This document shows positions 38,369 to 47,928 of a DNA stretch of 64,000 bases, piece after piece (position 1 is the stretch's first letter; each line of letters begins with the position of its first letter). Origin of the DNA: Lysobacter sp. FW306-1B-D06B (GTDB taxonomy: Bacteria; Pseudomonadota; Gammaproteobacteria; Xanthomonadales; Xanthomonadaceae); NCBI RefSeq assembly GCF_038446665.1, contig NZ_CP151802.1:3472001-3536000 (forward strand), written 5' to 3'. The position numbers were made by a program, and so were the translations under genes. Below the pieces are notes generated by a model, which saw only the letters and a list, made by a program, of their open reading frames with translations, was not told where the DNA came from and searched no databases.

Positions 38369-38429
38369 CGCGGCGTCGACAGCATCGCGACCGCCCCCGT
38401 ACGATGCGCGCATCATCAGGGGGATGGAC

Positions 38430-39530
38430 ATGAAGGCAAGGATCGCGCTGGCGGCGCTGGTGTCGCTTGTTTCATTGACCGCGTGCGAGGAATGGAACCC
38501 GGCGCACCGCAGAGCGAAAGCGGACGCCGCTTCGAACGCATCGTCCGGGTTTGCCGACCGCTCCGTCGCGCCGGCCGCGGATCTGCCGCCGTTGGGCCGG
38601 CCCGCGCCGCCTCCGGCTCCCGCGAAGGAAAGCCGCCTGGTGCCGTTCGAGGTCCCGGCCTCGCGTGACAGCCCCTCCTCCGTCCCCGGCTGCGAATTCG
38701 CCGGTCTCCCGTCCAGGTTCAACGTGTACGCCGCCGGCGCGTATTCGGGCCGCAAGCTCGATTACCAGATCGACCAGAGCGGCCACACGGCGACGCAGAT
38801 CGACGTGGCCGTCAGCGAAGATGCGGCGCCGGTCGTGCTGATGCTGGGCGCGTACGAGCCCACGGTTTGGAACATCGGCTGGTCGCCCCGCACGCGCATC
38901 GTCGCCGTGCTGGTAAGCGGGTATCACCGGCAGGCCGTCGCCGGCTTGCCGCCGTCGGTGCCGCGCATCAACAGCAGCTACGACAACAAGGGTCAGTGCG
39001 GCCAGTTCTACGTGAGCGAGCGCAACCTGGGCGAGCTCAATCCGATCGCGCGCCGCGTCTTCGGACAGCGGGTGACGCGGGCGTATATCGCGCAGGACGG
39101 ATTCGTCGCTATCGGCGACGGGTCGAAGTCCGCGCTGGTCACCGATGCCAACCAGAAGCCCGAGCAGTTCCGCGATCCCGATGCGCCGCTGGCCGGTGAA
39201 GCCGGCCTGCGCGAGGCCGTCGCCAAGGGGCTGCTGCGTGAAGCACGATCCAGCGACATGCAAGCCTGGGCATCCGCGTTCGCCGCCATCGAACTGCGCG
39301 ATGCACCACCGGTTTCCGGCGCGCCGCCGCGCAGCAGCCGCGACTATTCCATGCACAACGCCTACGTCGTGGTGCGGCCCATGCGCATCCCCGCCGGCCT
39401 GTACGGCGCGCACTCGGCCACCTTCATCGTGCCCAAGGGCGTGCAGCGGCCGACGGGCGATCCGGGCCATTCGAGCATCCTCGACTGGAACACCATGACC
39501 TGCGCCGGTGCCACCTGCCGCATGCGATGA
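38430..39530 (+). CDS. Lipoprotein of unknown function
   Basis: The 366-residue protein starts MKARIALAALVSLVSLTAC, a lipoprotein signal with lipobox LTAC. A Pro/Ala-rich linker (about residues 30-70) precedes a globular part rich in beta strands with no family I recognise. Notable segments are VYAAGAYSGRKLDYQIDQ, VVLMLGAYEPTVWNIGW and CAGATCRM at the end. Several cysteines suggest disulfides in the periplasm. ATG 38430 has AGGGGG at proper spacing; ATG 38424 lies two codons upstream. Confidence 0.6.
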   Translation: MKARIALAALVSLVSLTACEEWNPAHRRAKADAASNASSGFADRSVAPAADLPPLGRPAPPPAPAKESRLVPFEVPASRDSPSSVPGCEFAGLPSRFNVYAAGAYSGRKLDYQIDQSGHTATQIDVAVSEDAAPVVLMLGAYEPTVWNIGWSPRTRIVAVLVSGYHRQAVAGLPPSVPRINSSYDNKGQCGQFYVSERNLGELNPIARRVFGQRVTRAYIAQDGFVAIGDGSKSALVTDANQKPEQFRDPDAPLAGEAGLREAVAKGLLREARSSDMQAWASAFAAIELRDAPPVSGAPPRSSRDYSMHNAYVVVRPMRIPAGLYGAHSATFIVPKGVQRPTGDPGHSSILDWNTMTCAGATCRMR

Positions 39531-39786
39531 GCGCGCGGTGGCGTGGTGCGCCGCACTAGGGACGGCGCCGCCTGCGGGGTGAAAGGGGGGCACACCGGCC
39601 GCGCAGCGGGTGAAAGCGGCCGTTTGCCCGCATCTTCACGCGGCCTTCGTTGACCCGGCCGCGTTGGCGGCGGCAAGAAGTACGCGCTCGTACGGTTGCA
39701 GTGCGCCGCCCGCTGCGGCGGCCGTCAGCGCGTGGCCGCCGTTTGCCGCGCTCGCACGCCCCATAGGATCGACAGGAGTTGCTCCC

Positions 39787-41185
39787 ATGAACCGCAAGCC
39801 CGCAACGCTCGTGCTCCTCTTCGCCCTCGCCATGCCGGCCGCCGCACTGGCCGAGGGAAGGCGATTACGCCTGGTGGCAGGTGCTGGTGAATCTGGTCTC
39901 GCCGCCCGCGGCCGACAACAAGGTGACACCCGCGCAGCGCAATGCGCCGACCTATCCGCTGCTGGCCAATCCCGCCGGCTTCGACGACGGATTCGCGCCC
40001 GGCCACTACAGCGGCTGGCAGACCGTGCAGCTCGCGCCGCAGACGGGCGCCGTATGCGGGAACGGCACGCCGTACAAGTTCTTCGTCAACCGCGTCGCCG
40101 ACACGCGCAACACGCTCATCTACATGGAAGGCGGCGGCGCCTGCTGGGACTACGCCAGCTGCAAGGGCCTCACGCCGCGCAGCGCGCGCAATCCCGACGG
40201 TATTCCGGACGACTACATGTCGCTGCTCAATCCAGGTGCGAGCCTGGTGAGCCCGTTCGTGCTGCGCATCTCGCCGACCGGCGACGTGGTCAAGACGCAG
40301 AAGTGGAACCTGGTCTACGTGCCCTATTGCACGGGCGACATCTACAGCGGCGATCGCGTCGCGGTGTATCCCGACCCGAACGGCGGCGCGCCGCTGGTCT
40401 ACCACCACAACGGCCTGCGCAACGCGCGCGCGGTGGTGTCGTGGTTGAAGGACCACCTGCCGCGGCCAACCCAACTGGTGCAGGCCGGATGCAGCGCCGG
40501 CGGCGTGGGCAGCATGCTCAACTACGAACACATGCGCGGCGATCTCGCGCCCAATCGCGCGTTCCTGATCAACGATTCGGGCCCGGTGTTCAGCGCGCCC
40601 AATGGCGCCAGTCCGGCGCAGTATCCGTCGGTGCCGCTGTTCGCGACGATCCGCCCCGCATGGGGCCTGGACGCCACCAACGGTCCGATCGACTACCTCG
40701 CCGGCCGCCTGGGCCCGGGCTTCAGCCGCAACGACTACGCCACGCTGATTCCCGCGCTGGCGAACAAGCGCCGAAGCGATCGCCTGGGCATCACCTATTT
40801 CTGGCAGGACCTGAACTACTCCTCGTATTCCTACGAGCGCTTCTTCCCGGAGATCCAGAACGCGCCGAACCAGGCCGCGAAGGAAGCGCTGCTGCACCAG
40901 AAGTGGGCAGTCGACACCACGCGACTGAAGGCCACGACGGATAGCCTGTCCAACGTCGGCGGCTATTTCCCGCAGTTCCGCGCACTCAACGAAAGCCACT
41001 GCGACACGATCGTCGACTTCAAGAACGGCGACGTGCAGGAACGCGGGCTGGAGCTGTCGCACTTCATCGACAACGTGCTCAACGGCCAGGGCGCGGTGCT
41101 CGACGCTTCGGAAAGCAGCGACCAGGCCGATCGCGCCAAGCCGTTCAATCCCTTCTACGCACTCATCGATGCGCTGCTGAATTGA
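39787..41185 (+). pseudogene. Pectinacetylesterase-like secreted hydrolase, frameshifted after signal peptide
   Basis: A signal peptide starts at ATG 39787 (MNRKPATLVLLFALAMPAA) but its frame does not continue into the mature enzyme. The mature domain is in the next frame. Reading GGC GAT TAC GCC TGG TGG from about 39862 gives GDYAWWQVLVNL, which joins smoothly to the long frame ending at 41185. One extra base (or two missing) around 39858 (GAGGGAAGGCG) separates them. The mature part (over 430 residues) has the pectinacetylesterase/Notum fold: MEGGGACWDY oxyanion region, nucleophile GCSAGGVGS, and a late DTIVDFKNGD with Asp/His candidates. Only codons 39881 onward are open from a GTG without export signal. 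This is a true lesion or an assembly error. Confidence 0.75.
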
Positions 41186-41240
41186 ACCGCGACCGTCCCG
41201 CGAACGCCGTCACGGCGTTCGCCGGAGCACCGCACCGGCC

Positions 41241-41861
41241 ATGAAACGTCCCGCGCAGATCGCCATCTTCATCCTCATCGCCGTGCTCGGCGCAGCGGGC
41301 GTCGCCTGGCAGGTGCAACGCGTGGACGCGCGCACTGGCGCACCGCCTTCCACACCGTCGGACGTGGAGCGCAACACGACATCGACGACGGCCACGCTGC
41401 TGGCGCGTCCGCAGGTACGCGAGTACCAGGAGCGGCTGGCGTTCGAGGAACGCGCGCGCCGCTTCTTCCTGGAATCCTCGACGCTTCCGCCCGCCGCACG
41501 CGAACGCGAAGCGCAGGAGATTGCGCGCGGCACCGACCGCTACGCGAACACCGGCGACCTGTCGGCGGGCGAATCGCTGATGCTGCGCATCGGCCTGATC
41601 CGCGCCACCGATCCCGACGCGGTGCGCCAGGCCGACCGCGTCGGCGAACTCATCGCGCATTACCGCCTCGACGCCGAACGCCGCAACGCCGCGTTCGTGC
41701 AGGCGCAGCAGCACGACCCGGCGTTCAACGATTACAAGCAGCGCGAGCGGCGCGTCGTCGCCGAAGTGATGGCGATGGCGACGATTCCCGACGGCCTCAG
41801 CCGCGATGAGTACCTGCGCCAGCGGCTGCAACGCGAACGCGAGATCGCGTACGGCCGCTGA
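41241..41861 (+). CDS. Membrane-anchored hypothetical protein
   Basis: The 206-residue protein has one N-terminal transmembrane anchor (IAIFILIAVLGAAGVAW) and a highly charged helical periplasmic part with Arg/Glu-rich segments (REYQERLAFEERARRFF, YKQRERRVVAEVM), suggesting a coiled coil. I do not recognise a family. It is 55 bp downstream of the broken hydrolase gene on the same strand. Confidence 0.6.
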   Translation: MKRPAQIAIFILIAVLGAAGVAWQVQRVDARTGAPPSTPSDVERNTTSTTATLLARPQVREYQERLAFEERARRFFLESSTLPPAAREREAQEIARGTDRYANTGDLSAGESLMLRIGLIRATDPDAVRQADRVGELIAHYRLDAERRNAAFVQAQQHDPAFNDYKQRERRVVAEVMAMATIPDGLSRDEYLRQRLQREREIAYGR

Positions 41862-41873
41862 CGGGGATGACCT

Positions 41874-42590
41874 TCAGCGCGATCCCGCCGCAGGCGTGGG
41901 TGCGGCCTGCGCGGATTCGTGGCGGCGACGCGACAGCTCGAGCATCGCCTTGCGGTTCTCCTCGTCCAGCGCCGCCCACTGTGCCTGCGGCACGGTGATC
42001 TCGTCGATGCCGTCGGGCTTGCCTTCCTGCGCGGCGAGCGCACTGTTCACCGCGCGAATGCCGTGCAGCGCGAGCCAGCGGCGGTCGTACTGCGGCGGGT
42101 TCGCACGGTCCCACTCGATCGCACGGCTGACCTGCGGCCATTCGTCTTGCGGGTGCGTCTTCAGATGCTCGCGAAAACGCGTGCCGAACACCTGCCGGAT
42201 CGTCACCACGCCCGGCACGGCGGTGCGGTCGGTGATGATCTGCGCATCGGCCACCGCGCGCGTGTTGGCGACGGCGAACCAGAACACGCCTTCCTGCGGC
42301 CGGCCGCGTTCGAACAGCGTGTCGGACATCGCGAACAGCACCGCCGGGTTGTAGCGCGACGGCTGCGCCAGCACCTCGTCGGCGGCCTTGAAACGCGTTT
42401 GCGCATCGGGCGAACGCAGACGCTCCATCGCCGAGCGCGACGGCTCCACTTCGATCTGTGCGTATTCGTCCTGCGCATCGACCGCGACGGTCTTGCCCAG
42501 GACGCCCTGCGCGATCGCACTGCCTTGCACAAGACCCAGCAGCACGGCTGCGGCGCACGCGAGCGTGAAACGACGGTTGCGCAATTCCAT
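41874..42590 (-). CDS. Secreted hypothetical protein
   Basis: The 238-residue protein starts MELRNRRFTLACAAAVLLGL with a signal peptide cleaved near AIAQG. The rest is mostly helical, with a helical-repeat-like stretch (FKAADEVLAQPSRYNPAVLFAMSDTL begins it). I do not recognise a family. It converges with the membrane-anchored protein gene, 12 bp apart. Confidence 0.6.
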   Translation of the reverse strand: MELRNRRFTLACAAAVLLGLVQGSAIAQGVLGKTVAVDAQDEYAQIEVEPSRSAMERLRSPDAQTRFKAADEVLAQPSRYNPAVLFAMSDTLFERGRPQEGVFWFAVANTRAVADAQIITDRTAVPGVVTIRQVFGTRFREHLKTHPQDEWPQVSRAIEWDRANPPQYDRRWLALHGIRAVNSALAAQEGKPDGIDEITVPQAQWAALDEENRKAMLELSRRRHESAQAAPTPAAGSR

Positions 42591-42642
42591 TGCATGTCCC
42601 CGGTTGGCCCCGCGCCAATGTGGGCGGCGCCGGGAGGGACGG

Positions 42643-43359
42643 TCAAGCCGCGTCCGACGACCGGTCGTGGCGACGCCAGGGGCGACGCGATGACCGGAAC
42701 AGGATCAGGTACACGCCGGCCACCCACGCCGTCGCGACCGCCCAGCCGGCCAGGATGTCGGAGGGGTAATGCACGCCCAGGTACACGCGCGAGAGGCCCA
42801 CCAGCACCACGAACGGCAGCATCACCGCCGCCACCGGCCAGCGCCAGCGCGTGTTCCAGGCCAGCAGGAACAGCACGCAGGCCAGCGTCATCGAACCCAT
42901 CGCGTGACCGCTGGGAAAGCTGTAGCTGGATTCCGGCGCGATGGAATCCCACAGCGACGGACGCTCGCGCGCGAAGGTCAGCTTCGCGCCGATGTTGAGC
43001 AGCGCCGAGCCGCCCAGTGCGATGCCCGCGAACACCGCCTCGCGGTTCTTGCGCAGCACGGCGAGCACGAGGACGAAGGCGATGTCGAACGGCACCACGC
43101 CCCACTCGTAGCCGAGCCGGGACATGAAGACGAAGAAATCGTCGAAGCCCTGCCGCGCCATCGACTGCGCGAAGCGCAGCAGCGGTTCATCGAAGGCGAT
43201 GGCTTCCTGCTCGTGGATCTCGTCGGCCAGTTCGCCGAACACCCACAGCGGCAGCAGCAGGCCGCCGAATACGAGCATCAGGCGCAGGCCGTGCCGGCGC
43301 AGCACATCCGCGCCGAAGCGCAGCGCGGTTTGCAGCGCGCCGTCGGACTCAGACGCCAC
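42643..43359 (-). CDS. PAP2-family membrane phosphatase
   Basis: The 238-residue inner-membrane protein carries the three PAP2 motifs: [16 protein letters not shown] and [12 protein letters not shown], with five to six transmembrane segments. Family members dephosphorylate undecaprenyl pyrophosphate, phosphatidic acid or PG-phosphate on the periplasmic side. The GTG start overlaps the ispG stop by 11 nt, so it is translated with ispG. Since ispG feeds isoprenoid synthesis, undecaprenyl pyrophosphate is a sensible substrate guess. Confidence 0.85.
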   Translation of the reverse strand: MASESDGALQTALRFGADVLRRHGLRLMLVFGGLLLPLWVFGELADEIHEQEAIAFDEPLLRFAQSMARQGFDDFFVFMSRLGYEWGVVPFDIAFVLVLAVLRKNREAVFAGIALGGSALLNIGAKLTFARERPSLWDSIAPESSYSFPSGHAMGSMTLACVLFLLAWNTRWRWPVAAVMLPFVVLVGLSRVYLGVHYPSDILAGWAVATAWVAGVYLILFRSSRRPWRRHDRSSDAA

Positions 43360-44623
43360 GCGCGGCGTCGGCCCCGTACTTGCGCTCGACGTAGCTGTCG
43401 ATCAGCGCCACGAATTCGTGCGCGATGTTTTCACCGCGCAGCGTCACGGTCTTCTCGCCGTCCTCGAACACCGGCGCCGAGGGCGCCTCGCCCGTGCCCG
43501 GCAACGAGATGCCGATGTTGGCGTGGCGCGATTCGCCCGGCCCGTTGACCACGCAGCCCATCACGGCGAGCGTGAGGTTCTCCGCGCCCGGGTGGCTGAT
43601 CTTCCATTCGGGCATCTTCGCGCGCACGTGTTCCTGCACGGTCTTGGCCAGTTCCTGGAAGAACGTGCTGGTGGTGCGGCCGCAGCCCGGGCACGCGGTG
43701 ACCATCGGCGTGAACGCGCGCAGGCCCATGGTCTGCAGCAGTTCCTGCGCGACGACGACCTCGTTGGTGCGCGACTGGCCGGGTTCGGGCGTGAGCGAGA
43801 TGCGGATCGTGTCGCCGATGCCTTCCTGCAACAGCACGCCGAGCGCCGCGCTGGAGGCGACGATGCCCTTGCTGCCGATACCGGCCTCGGTGAGGCCCAG
43901 ATGCAGCGCGTAGTCACCACGGCGGGCGAGTTCGCGATACACCGCGATCAGCTCCTGCACGCCGCTGACCTTGGCGCTGAGCACGATGCGCTCGCGCGGC
44001 AGGCCGATCTCCTCCGCACGCGCGGCCGAATCCAGCGCCGAGCGGATCAGCGCCTCACGCAGCACTTCGGCGGCGTCCAGCGGCTGGGCGAGCTTGTGGT
44101 TCTCGTCCATCAGCTGCGCGGCCAGCGCCTGGTCGAGCGAGCCCCAGTTCGCACCGATGCGCACCGGCTTGCCGTGCTTGATCGCCAGTTCGATCAGCGT
44201 GGCGAACTGGCTGTCCTTCTTTTTGCCGAAGCCGACGTTGCCCGGGTTGATGCGGTACTTCGCCAGCGCTTCGGCGCAGGCGGGTTCGGCGGTGAGCAGC
44301 TGGTGCCCGTTGTAGTGGAAGTCGCCGATGATCGGCACTTCCACGCCCATCATCGCCAGCTTGTCGACGATGCGCGGCACGGCCGCGGCGGCTTCGACGG
44401 TGTTGACGGTGACGCGCACCATTTCCGAGCCCGCGCGCCACAGTTCGGCGACCTGCTTGGTCGTGGACGCCACGTCGGCGGTGTCGGTGTTGGTCATCGA
44501 CTGCACGACGACCGGATGGCCGCCGCCCACGTCGACGCCGCCGATGCGCACCGCGCGTGTGATGCGGCGCGACAGGGGGCCGAACGAGGGCTGGGCGCAG
44601 GGGGGAACGGCTTCGGAGTTCAT
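43349..44623 (-). CDS. ispG: 4-hydroxy-3-methylbut-2-enyl diphosphate synthase
   Basis: The 424-residue enzyme converts MEcPP to HMBPP in the MEP isoprenoid pathway with a [4Fe-4S] cluster. Recognised are [18 protein letters not shown], the GNVGFGKK loop, the cluster cysteines in [10 protein letters not shown] and the later GCVVNGPGE motif, and [12 protein letters not shown] 44623 begins [12 protein letters not shown] and fits the family length; upstream in-frame residues overlap the promoter region shared with xseA. PAP2 follows by overlap. Confidence 0.96.
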   Translation of the reverse strand: MNSEAVPPCAQPSFGPLSRRITRAVRIGGVDVGGGHPVVVQSMTNTDTADVASTTKQVAELWRAGSEMVRVTVNTVEAAAAVPRIVDKLAMMGVEVPIIGDFHYNGHQLLTAEPACAEALAKYRINPGNVGFGKKKDSQFATLIELAIKHGKPVRIGANWGSLDQALAAQLMDENHKLAQPLDAAEVLREALIRSALDSAARAEEIGLPRERIVLSAKVSGVQELIAVYRELARRGDYALHLGLTEAGIGSKGIVASSAALGVLLQEGIGDTIRISLTPEPGQSRTNEVVVAQELLQTMGLRAFTPMVTACPGCGRTTSTFFQELAKTVQEHVRAKMPEWKISHPGAENLTLAVMGCVVNGPGESRHANIGISLPGTGEAPSAPVFEDGEKTVTLRGENIAHEFVALIDSYVERKYGADAARGV

Positions 44624-44814
44624 GGGCCGTATTGTAGCCGGGACCGGTTTTCGACAGGCCGCGTCGACGGGCCACCCTCGGTGAATGCCCGCGCCGCGTG
44701 AATGCATCCGGGGCGATCCCGGGTATCCTGCCGCATCGCTCGCCCCCACCGCCTTCCCTCGTCGTTCCCGCGCAACGGAGCGACGGCGCCGGAGTTTTCG
44801 CCCCACCGCCCGCA

Positions 44815-46164
44815 ATGCCCGACCTGCGCCCCGACGACGTCCTCACCCCCAGCCAGCTGAACACGCTGGCCCGCGACCTGCTGGAGGGGGCCTTCCCCTC
44901 GATCTGGATCGAGGGCGAGCTGGGCAACGTGTCGCGCCCCTCGTCCGGCCATCTGTACTTCACGCTGAAGGACGCGCGCGCCCAGGTGCGCTGCGCGATG
45001 TTCCGGCCCAAGAGCAGCTGGCTGCGTTTCCAGCCGCGCGAGGGCCTGCGCGTGCTGGGCCGCGGCCGGCTCACGCTGTACGAAGCGCGCGGCGAGTACC
45101 AGATGGTGTTCGACCATCTGGAGGAAGCCGGCGAAGGCGCGCTGCGACGGGCGTTCGATGAACTCAAGGCCAAGCTCGCCGCCGAAGGACTCTTCGACGC
45201 CGAACGCAAGCGGCCACTGCCGCGTTATGCGCGACGCATCGCGGTCATCACCTCGCCCACCGGCGCCGCCGTGCGCGACGTGCTGAGCGTGCTCGCGCGG
45301 CGCTTCCCGCTGATCCAGGCCGACGTGCTGCCCGTGCCCGTGCAGGGCGACGGCGCGGCGGCGCAGATCACGGCCATGCTGCAACGCGCGATCGCCGCGC
45401 AGCGTTATGACGTGATCGTGCTGGCGCGCGGTGGCGGTTCGCTGGAAGATCTGTGGGCGTTCAACGATGAGCGACTGGCGCGCGCGATCGCGGCTTCGCC
45501 CGTGCCGATCGTCTCCGCCGTCGGCCACGAGACCGACTTCAGCCTCAGCGACTTCGCCGCCGACGTGCGCGCACCGACGCCCTCGGTCGCCGCCGAGCTG
45601 CTGGTGCCCAATCGCGACGATCTCCTGCATCGCCTGCATGTGCTCGACGCGCGCCTGCGCAACCTGCAACTGCAGCGACTGCGCGGGGCCATGCAGCGCA
45701 CCGATCGCGCCGCGCTTCGATTGAACGCGATGCGTCCGCGCGCGCGGCTGGACATGCTCGCGCGTCGCCAGGCCGATGCGCTGCGTCGTCTCGAAGCCGC
45801 GTGGAAGCGCCGCCTCGAACACGAGCGCTCCCGCCTGCGCCACGCCGACGCGGTGCTGCGCGCCGCGCATCCCCGCCGACGCATCACGCGCCTGCGCGAG
45901 CGCCTCGCCGCGCTCGCGCAGCGGCCGCAATCGGCCATCGTGCGTCGCCTGGCGAACGAGGCGCTGCACCTGCGCGGGCTGGCGCGTTCGCTGGAAGCGG
46001 TGAGCCCGCTGGCGACGGTCGCGCGCGGCTATTCGATCCTGCGCCACGAAGACGGCCGCATCGTGCGCAGCGTGCTGGATGCGGCGCCGGGCGATCGGTT
46101 GTCGGCACGGTTGACGGATGGCGAGCTGGCGGTGCGGGTCGAGCCGCACGACGGCAACGCCTGA
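44815..46164 (+). CDS. xseA: Exodeoxyribonuclease VII large subunit
   Basis: The 449-residue subunit belongs to the single-strand-specific exonuclease that trims DNA ends in repair. The N-terminal OB fold ([20 protein letters not shown]) is followed by the catalytic domain with [26 protein letters not shown] and [25 protein letters not shown] long helical arm (about residues 270-400, Arg/Leu-rich) comes next, then the C-terminal ARGYSILR piece. ATG 44815 begins [14 protein letters not shown]; the in-frame codons before it are Pro-rich and unlike the family. The small subunit xseB is not adjacent. Divergent from ispG. Confidence 0.96.
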   Translation: MPDLRPDDVLTPSQLNTLARDLLEGAFPSIWIEGELGNVSRPSSGHLYFTLKDARAQVRCAMFRPKSSWLRFQPREGLRVLGRGRLTLYEARGEYQMVFDHLEEAGEGALRRAFDELKAKLAAEGLFDAERKRPLPRYARRIAVITSPTGAAVRDVLSVLARRFPLIQADVLPVPVQGDGAAAQITAMLQRAIAAQRYDVIVLARGGGSLEDLWAFNDERLARAIAASPVPIVSAVGHETDFSLSDFAADVRAPTPSVAAELLVPNRDDLLHRLHVLDARLRNLQLQRLRGAMQRTDRAALRLNAMRPRARLDMLARRQADALRRLEAAWKRRLEHERSRLRHADAVLRAAHPRRRITRLRERLAALAQRPQSAIVRRLANEALHLRGLARSLEAVSPLATVARGYSILRHEDGRIVRSVLDAAPGDRLSARLTDGELAVRVEPHDGNA

Positions 46165-46188
46165 GGCGATGACGCGGGCATCAGAGCT

Positions 46189-46290
46189 GTCATCCCCGCG
46201 AAGGCGGGGATCCAACTCGCCGACGGTGTTCCGGCTCGATCATGCATGATGCGCCTGACAGTTGGATTCCCGCCTTCGCGGGAATGACGG
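46189..46290. repeat. REP-like inverted repeat pair with central palindrome
   Basis: GTCATCCCCGCGAAGGCGGG and its inverted copy ending CGCGGGAATGACGG flank a spacer containing ATCATGCATGAT. It lies between xseA and the aldehyde dehydrogenase gene. Confidence 0.75.
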
Positions 46291-46385
46291 CTCTCCAGGA
46301 TCGCGGCATGCCGCGACCGCCCATGTGACCCACGCGTAACGCAACCTCGCCTACCCTTTCCGCCTCGTTCTGACGGGAGCAGACC

Positions 46386-47855
46386 ATGGCCAAGAACAAG
46401 AAGAACCGCGCCGGCAAGGGACTGAAGTCGAGCTATCCCTATTACCTCGCCAACCGTCCGGTCGCGGCCAACACCGCGCTGGAGGTGCTGGACAAGTACA
46501 GCGGCGAGCGAGCCACGCGCGTGGCGCTCGCCGATGCGGCGGCGGTGCGCAAGGCCATCGTCGCCGGCTACCAGGCGCGCGAATCGGTGGCGGCGTTCCC
46601 GCCCGACGCGCGCCGCGACGTGCTCGAACACTGCGTGCAGCGCTTCACCGAACGCTTCGACGAACTCGCACTCGCGCTGTGCATCGAAGCCGGCAAGCCC
46701 ATCCGCGACGCACGCGGTGAAGTCACGCGCCTGATCGACACCTTCCGCATCGCCGCCGGTGAGGCCACGCGCATCGGCGGCGAAGTGATCGAAATGCAGA
46801 TCTCGCCGCGCACGCGCGGCTATCGCGGCATGGTCAAGCGCGTTCCGGTGGGGCTGTGCAGCTTCATCACGCCGTTCAACTTTCCGTTGAACCTGGTCGC
46901 GCACAAGGTTGCGCCGGCGATCGCCGCGGGCTGCCCGTTCGTGCTCAAGCCGTCGGAGAAGACGCCGATCGGCGCGCTCATCATCGCCGAGGTGCTCGCC
47001 GAGACCGACCTGCCCAAGGGCGCGTTCTCCGTGCTCGCGTGCAGCAACGACGACGCCGCGCAGCTGGTCGAGGACGAACGCGTCGCGTTGCTCAGCTTCA
47101 CCGGCGGACTGGTCGGCTGGGACCTGAGAGCACGCGCCGGACGCAAGAAGGTCACGCTGGAACTGGGCGGCAACGCGGCGTGCATCGTTGACGAGGATCC
47201 GGGCGTGTCGCTGGACCATGTGGTGGAGCGCCTCGTGTTCGGCGCGTACTACCAGAGCGGCCAGAGCTGCATCAGCGTGCAGCGCATCTACGCGCACGCG
47301 GCGGTGTACGAGAAGCTGCGCAAGAAGCTCAAAGCCGCCGTGTCGAAGCTGCGCATGGGCGATCCGCGCGTGGAGACGACCTTCATCGGCCCGATGATCG
47401 ACGAGAACGCCGCCAAGCGCCTGGAGTCGTGGATCGCCGCCGCGCGCAAGGGCGGTGCGAAGCGGCTGGTGGGCGGTGATCGCCAGCGCAACCTGGTGCC
47501 GGCGACGCTGCTGGAGAACGTGCCGCGCGATGCCGACCTGTATCGCAAGGAGGCGTTCGCGCCGGTGGCGCTGATGGAGCCGTTCGAGGATTTCGAGCAG
47601 GCTTTGGACCGCGTCAACGACAGCGACTTCGGCCTGCAGGCCGGCGTTTTCACCGGCCGGCTGGAGCATGCGATGCGCGCCTGGGACCGGCTGGAGGTCG
47701 GCGGCGTGATCGTCGGCGACGTGCCGAGCTTCCGCGTCGACAACATGCCCTACGGCGGCGTGAAGCACTCCGGCCTGGGCCGCGAGGGCGTGCGCAGCGC
47801 CATCGAGGACATGACCGAGCCGCGCCTGCTGGTGATCCGCGACCCGGTCGGCTGA
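46386..47855 (+). CDS. Aldehyde dehydrogenase family protein
   Basis: The 489-residue NAD(P)-dependent dehydrogenase has a Lys-rich N-terminus (MAKNKKNRAGKGL). Landmarks are the oxyanion Asn in ITPFNFPLNLV, the nucleotide loop FTGGLVGW, Glu in LELGGNAA and catalytic Cys near residue 295 in SGQSCISVQRIY. The C-terminal YGGVKHSGLGREG is standard. It resembles the branch containing lactaldehyde and phosphonoacetaldehyde dehydrogenases, but the substrate cannot be fixed. No pathway genes are beside it. Confidence 0.87.
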   Translation: MAKNKKNRAGKGLKSSYPYYLANRPVAANTALEVLDKYSGERATRVALADAAAVRKAIVAGYQARESVAAFPPDARRDVLEHCVQRFTERFDELALALCIEAGKPIRDARGEVTRLIDTFRIAAGEATRIGGEVIEMQISPRTRGYRGMVKRVPVGLCSFITPFNFPLNLVAHKVAPAIAAGCPFVLKPSEKTPIGALIIAEVLAETDLPKGAFSVLACSNDDAAQLVEDERVALLSFTGGLVGWDLRARAGRKKVTLELGGNAACIVDEDPGVSLDHVVERLVFGAYYQSGQSCISVQRIYAHAAVYEKLRKKLKAAVSKLRMGDPRVETTFIGPMIDENAAKRLESWIAAARKGGAKRLVGGDRQRNLVPATLLENVPRDADLYRKEAFAPVALMEPFEDFEQALDRVNDSDFGLQAGVFTGRLEHAMRAWDRLEVGGVIVGDVPSFRVDNMPYGGVKHSGLGREGVRSAIEDMTEPRLLVIRDPVG

Positions 47856-47928
47856 GCCGCCAATCGCCTCAACCCCGTTTGGCGCGGGCAGGCGTTCATT
47901 ACCGGCGACCCAACCACGGAGTTCGCCG

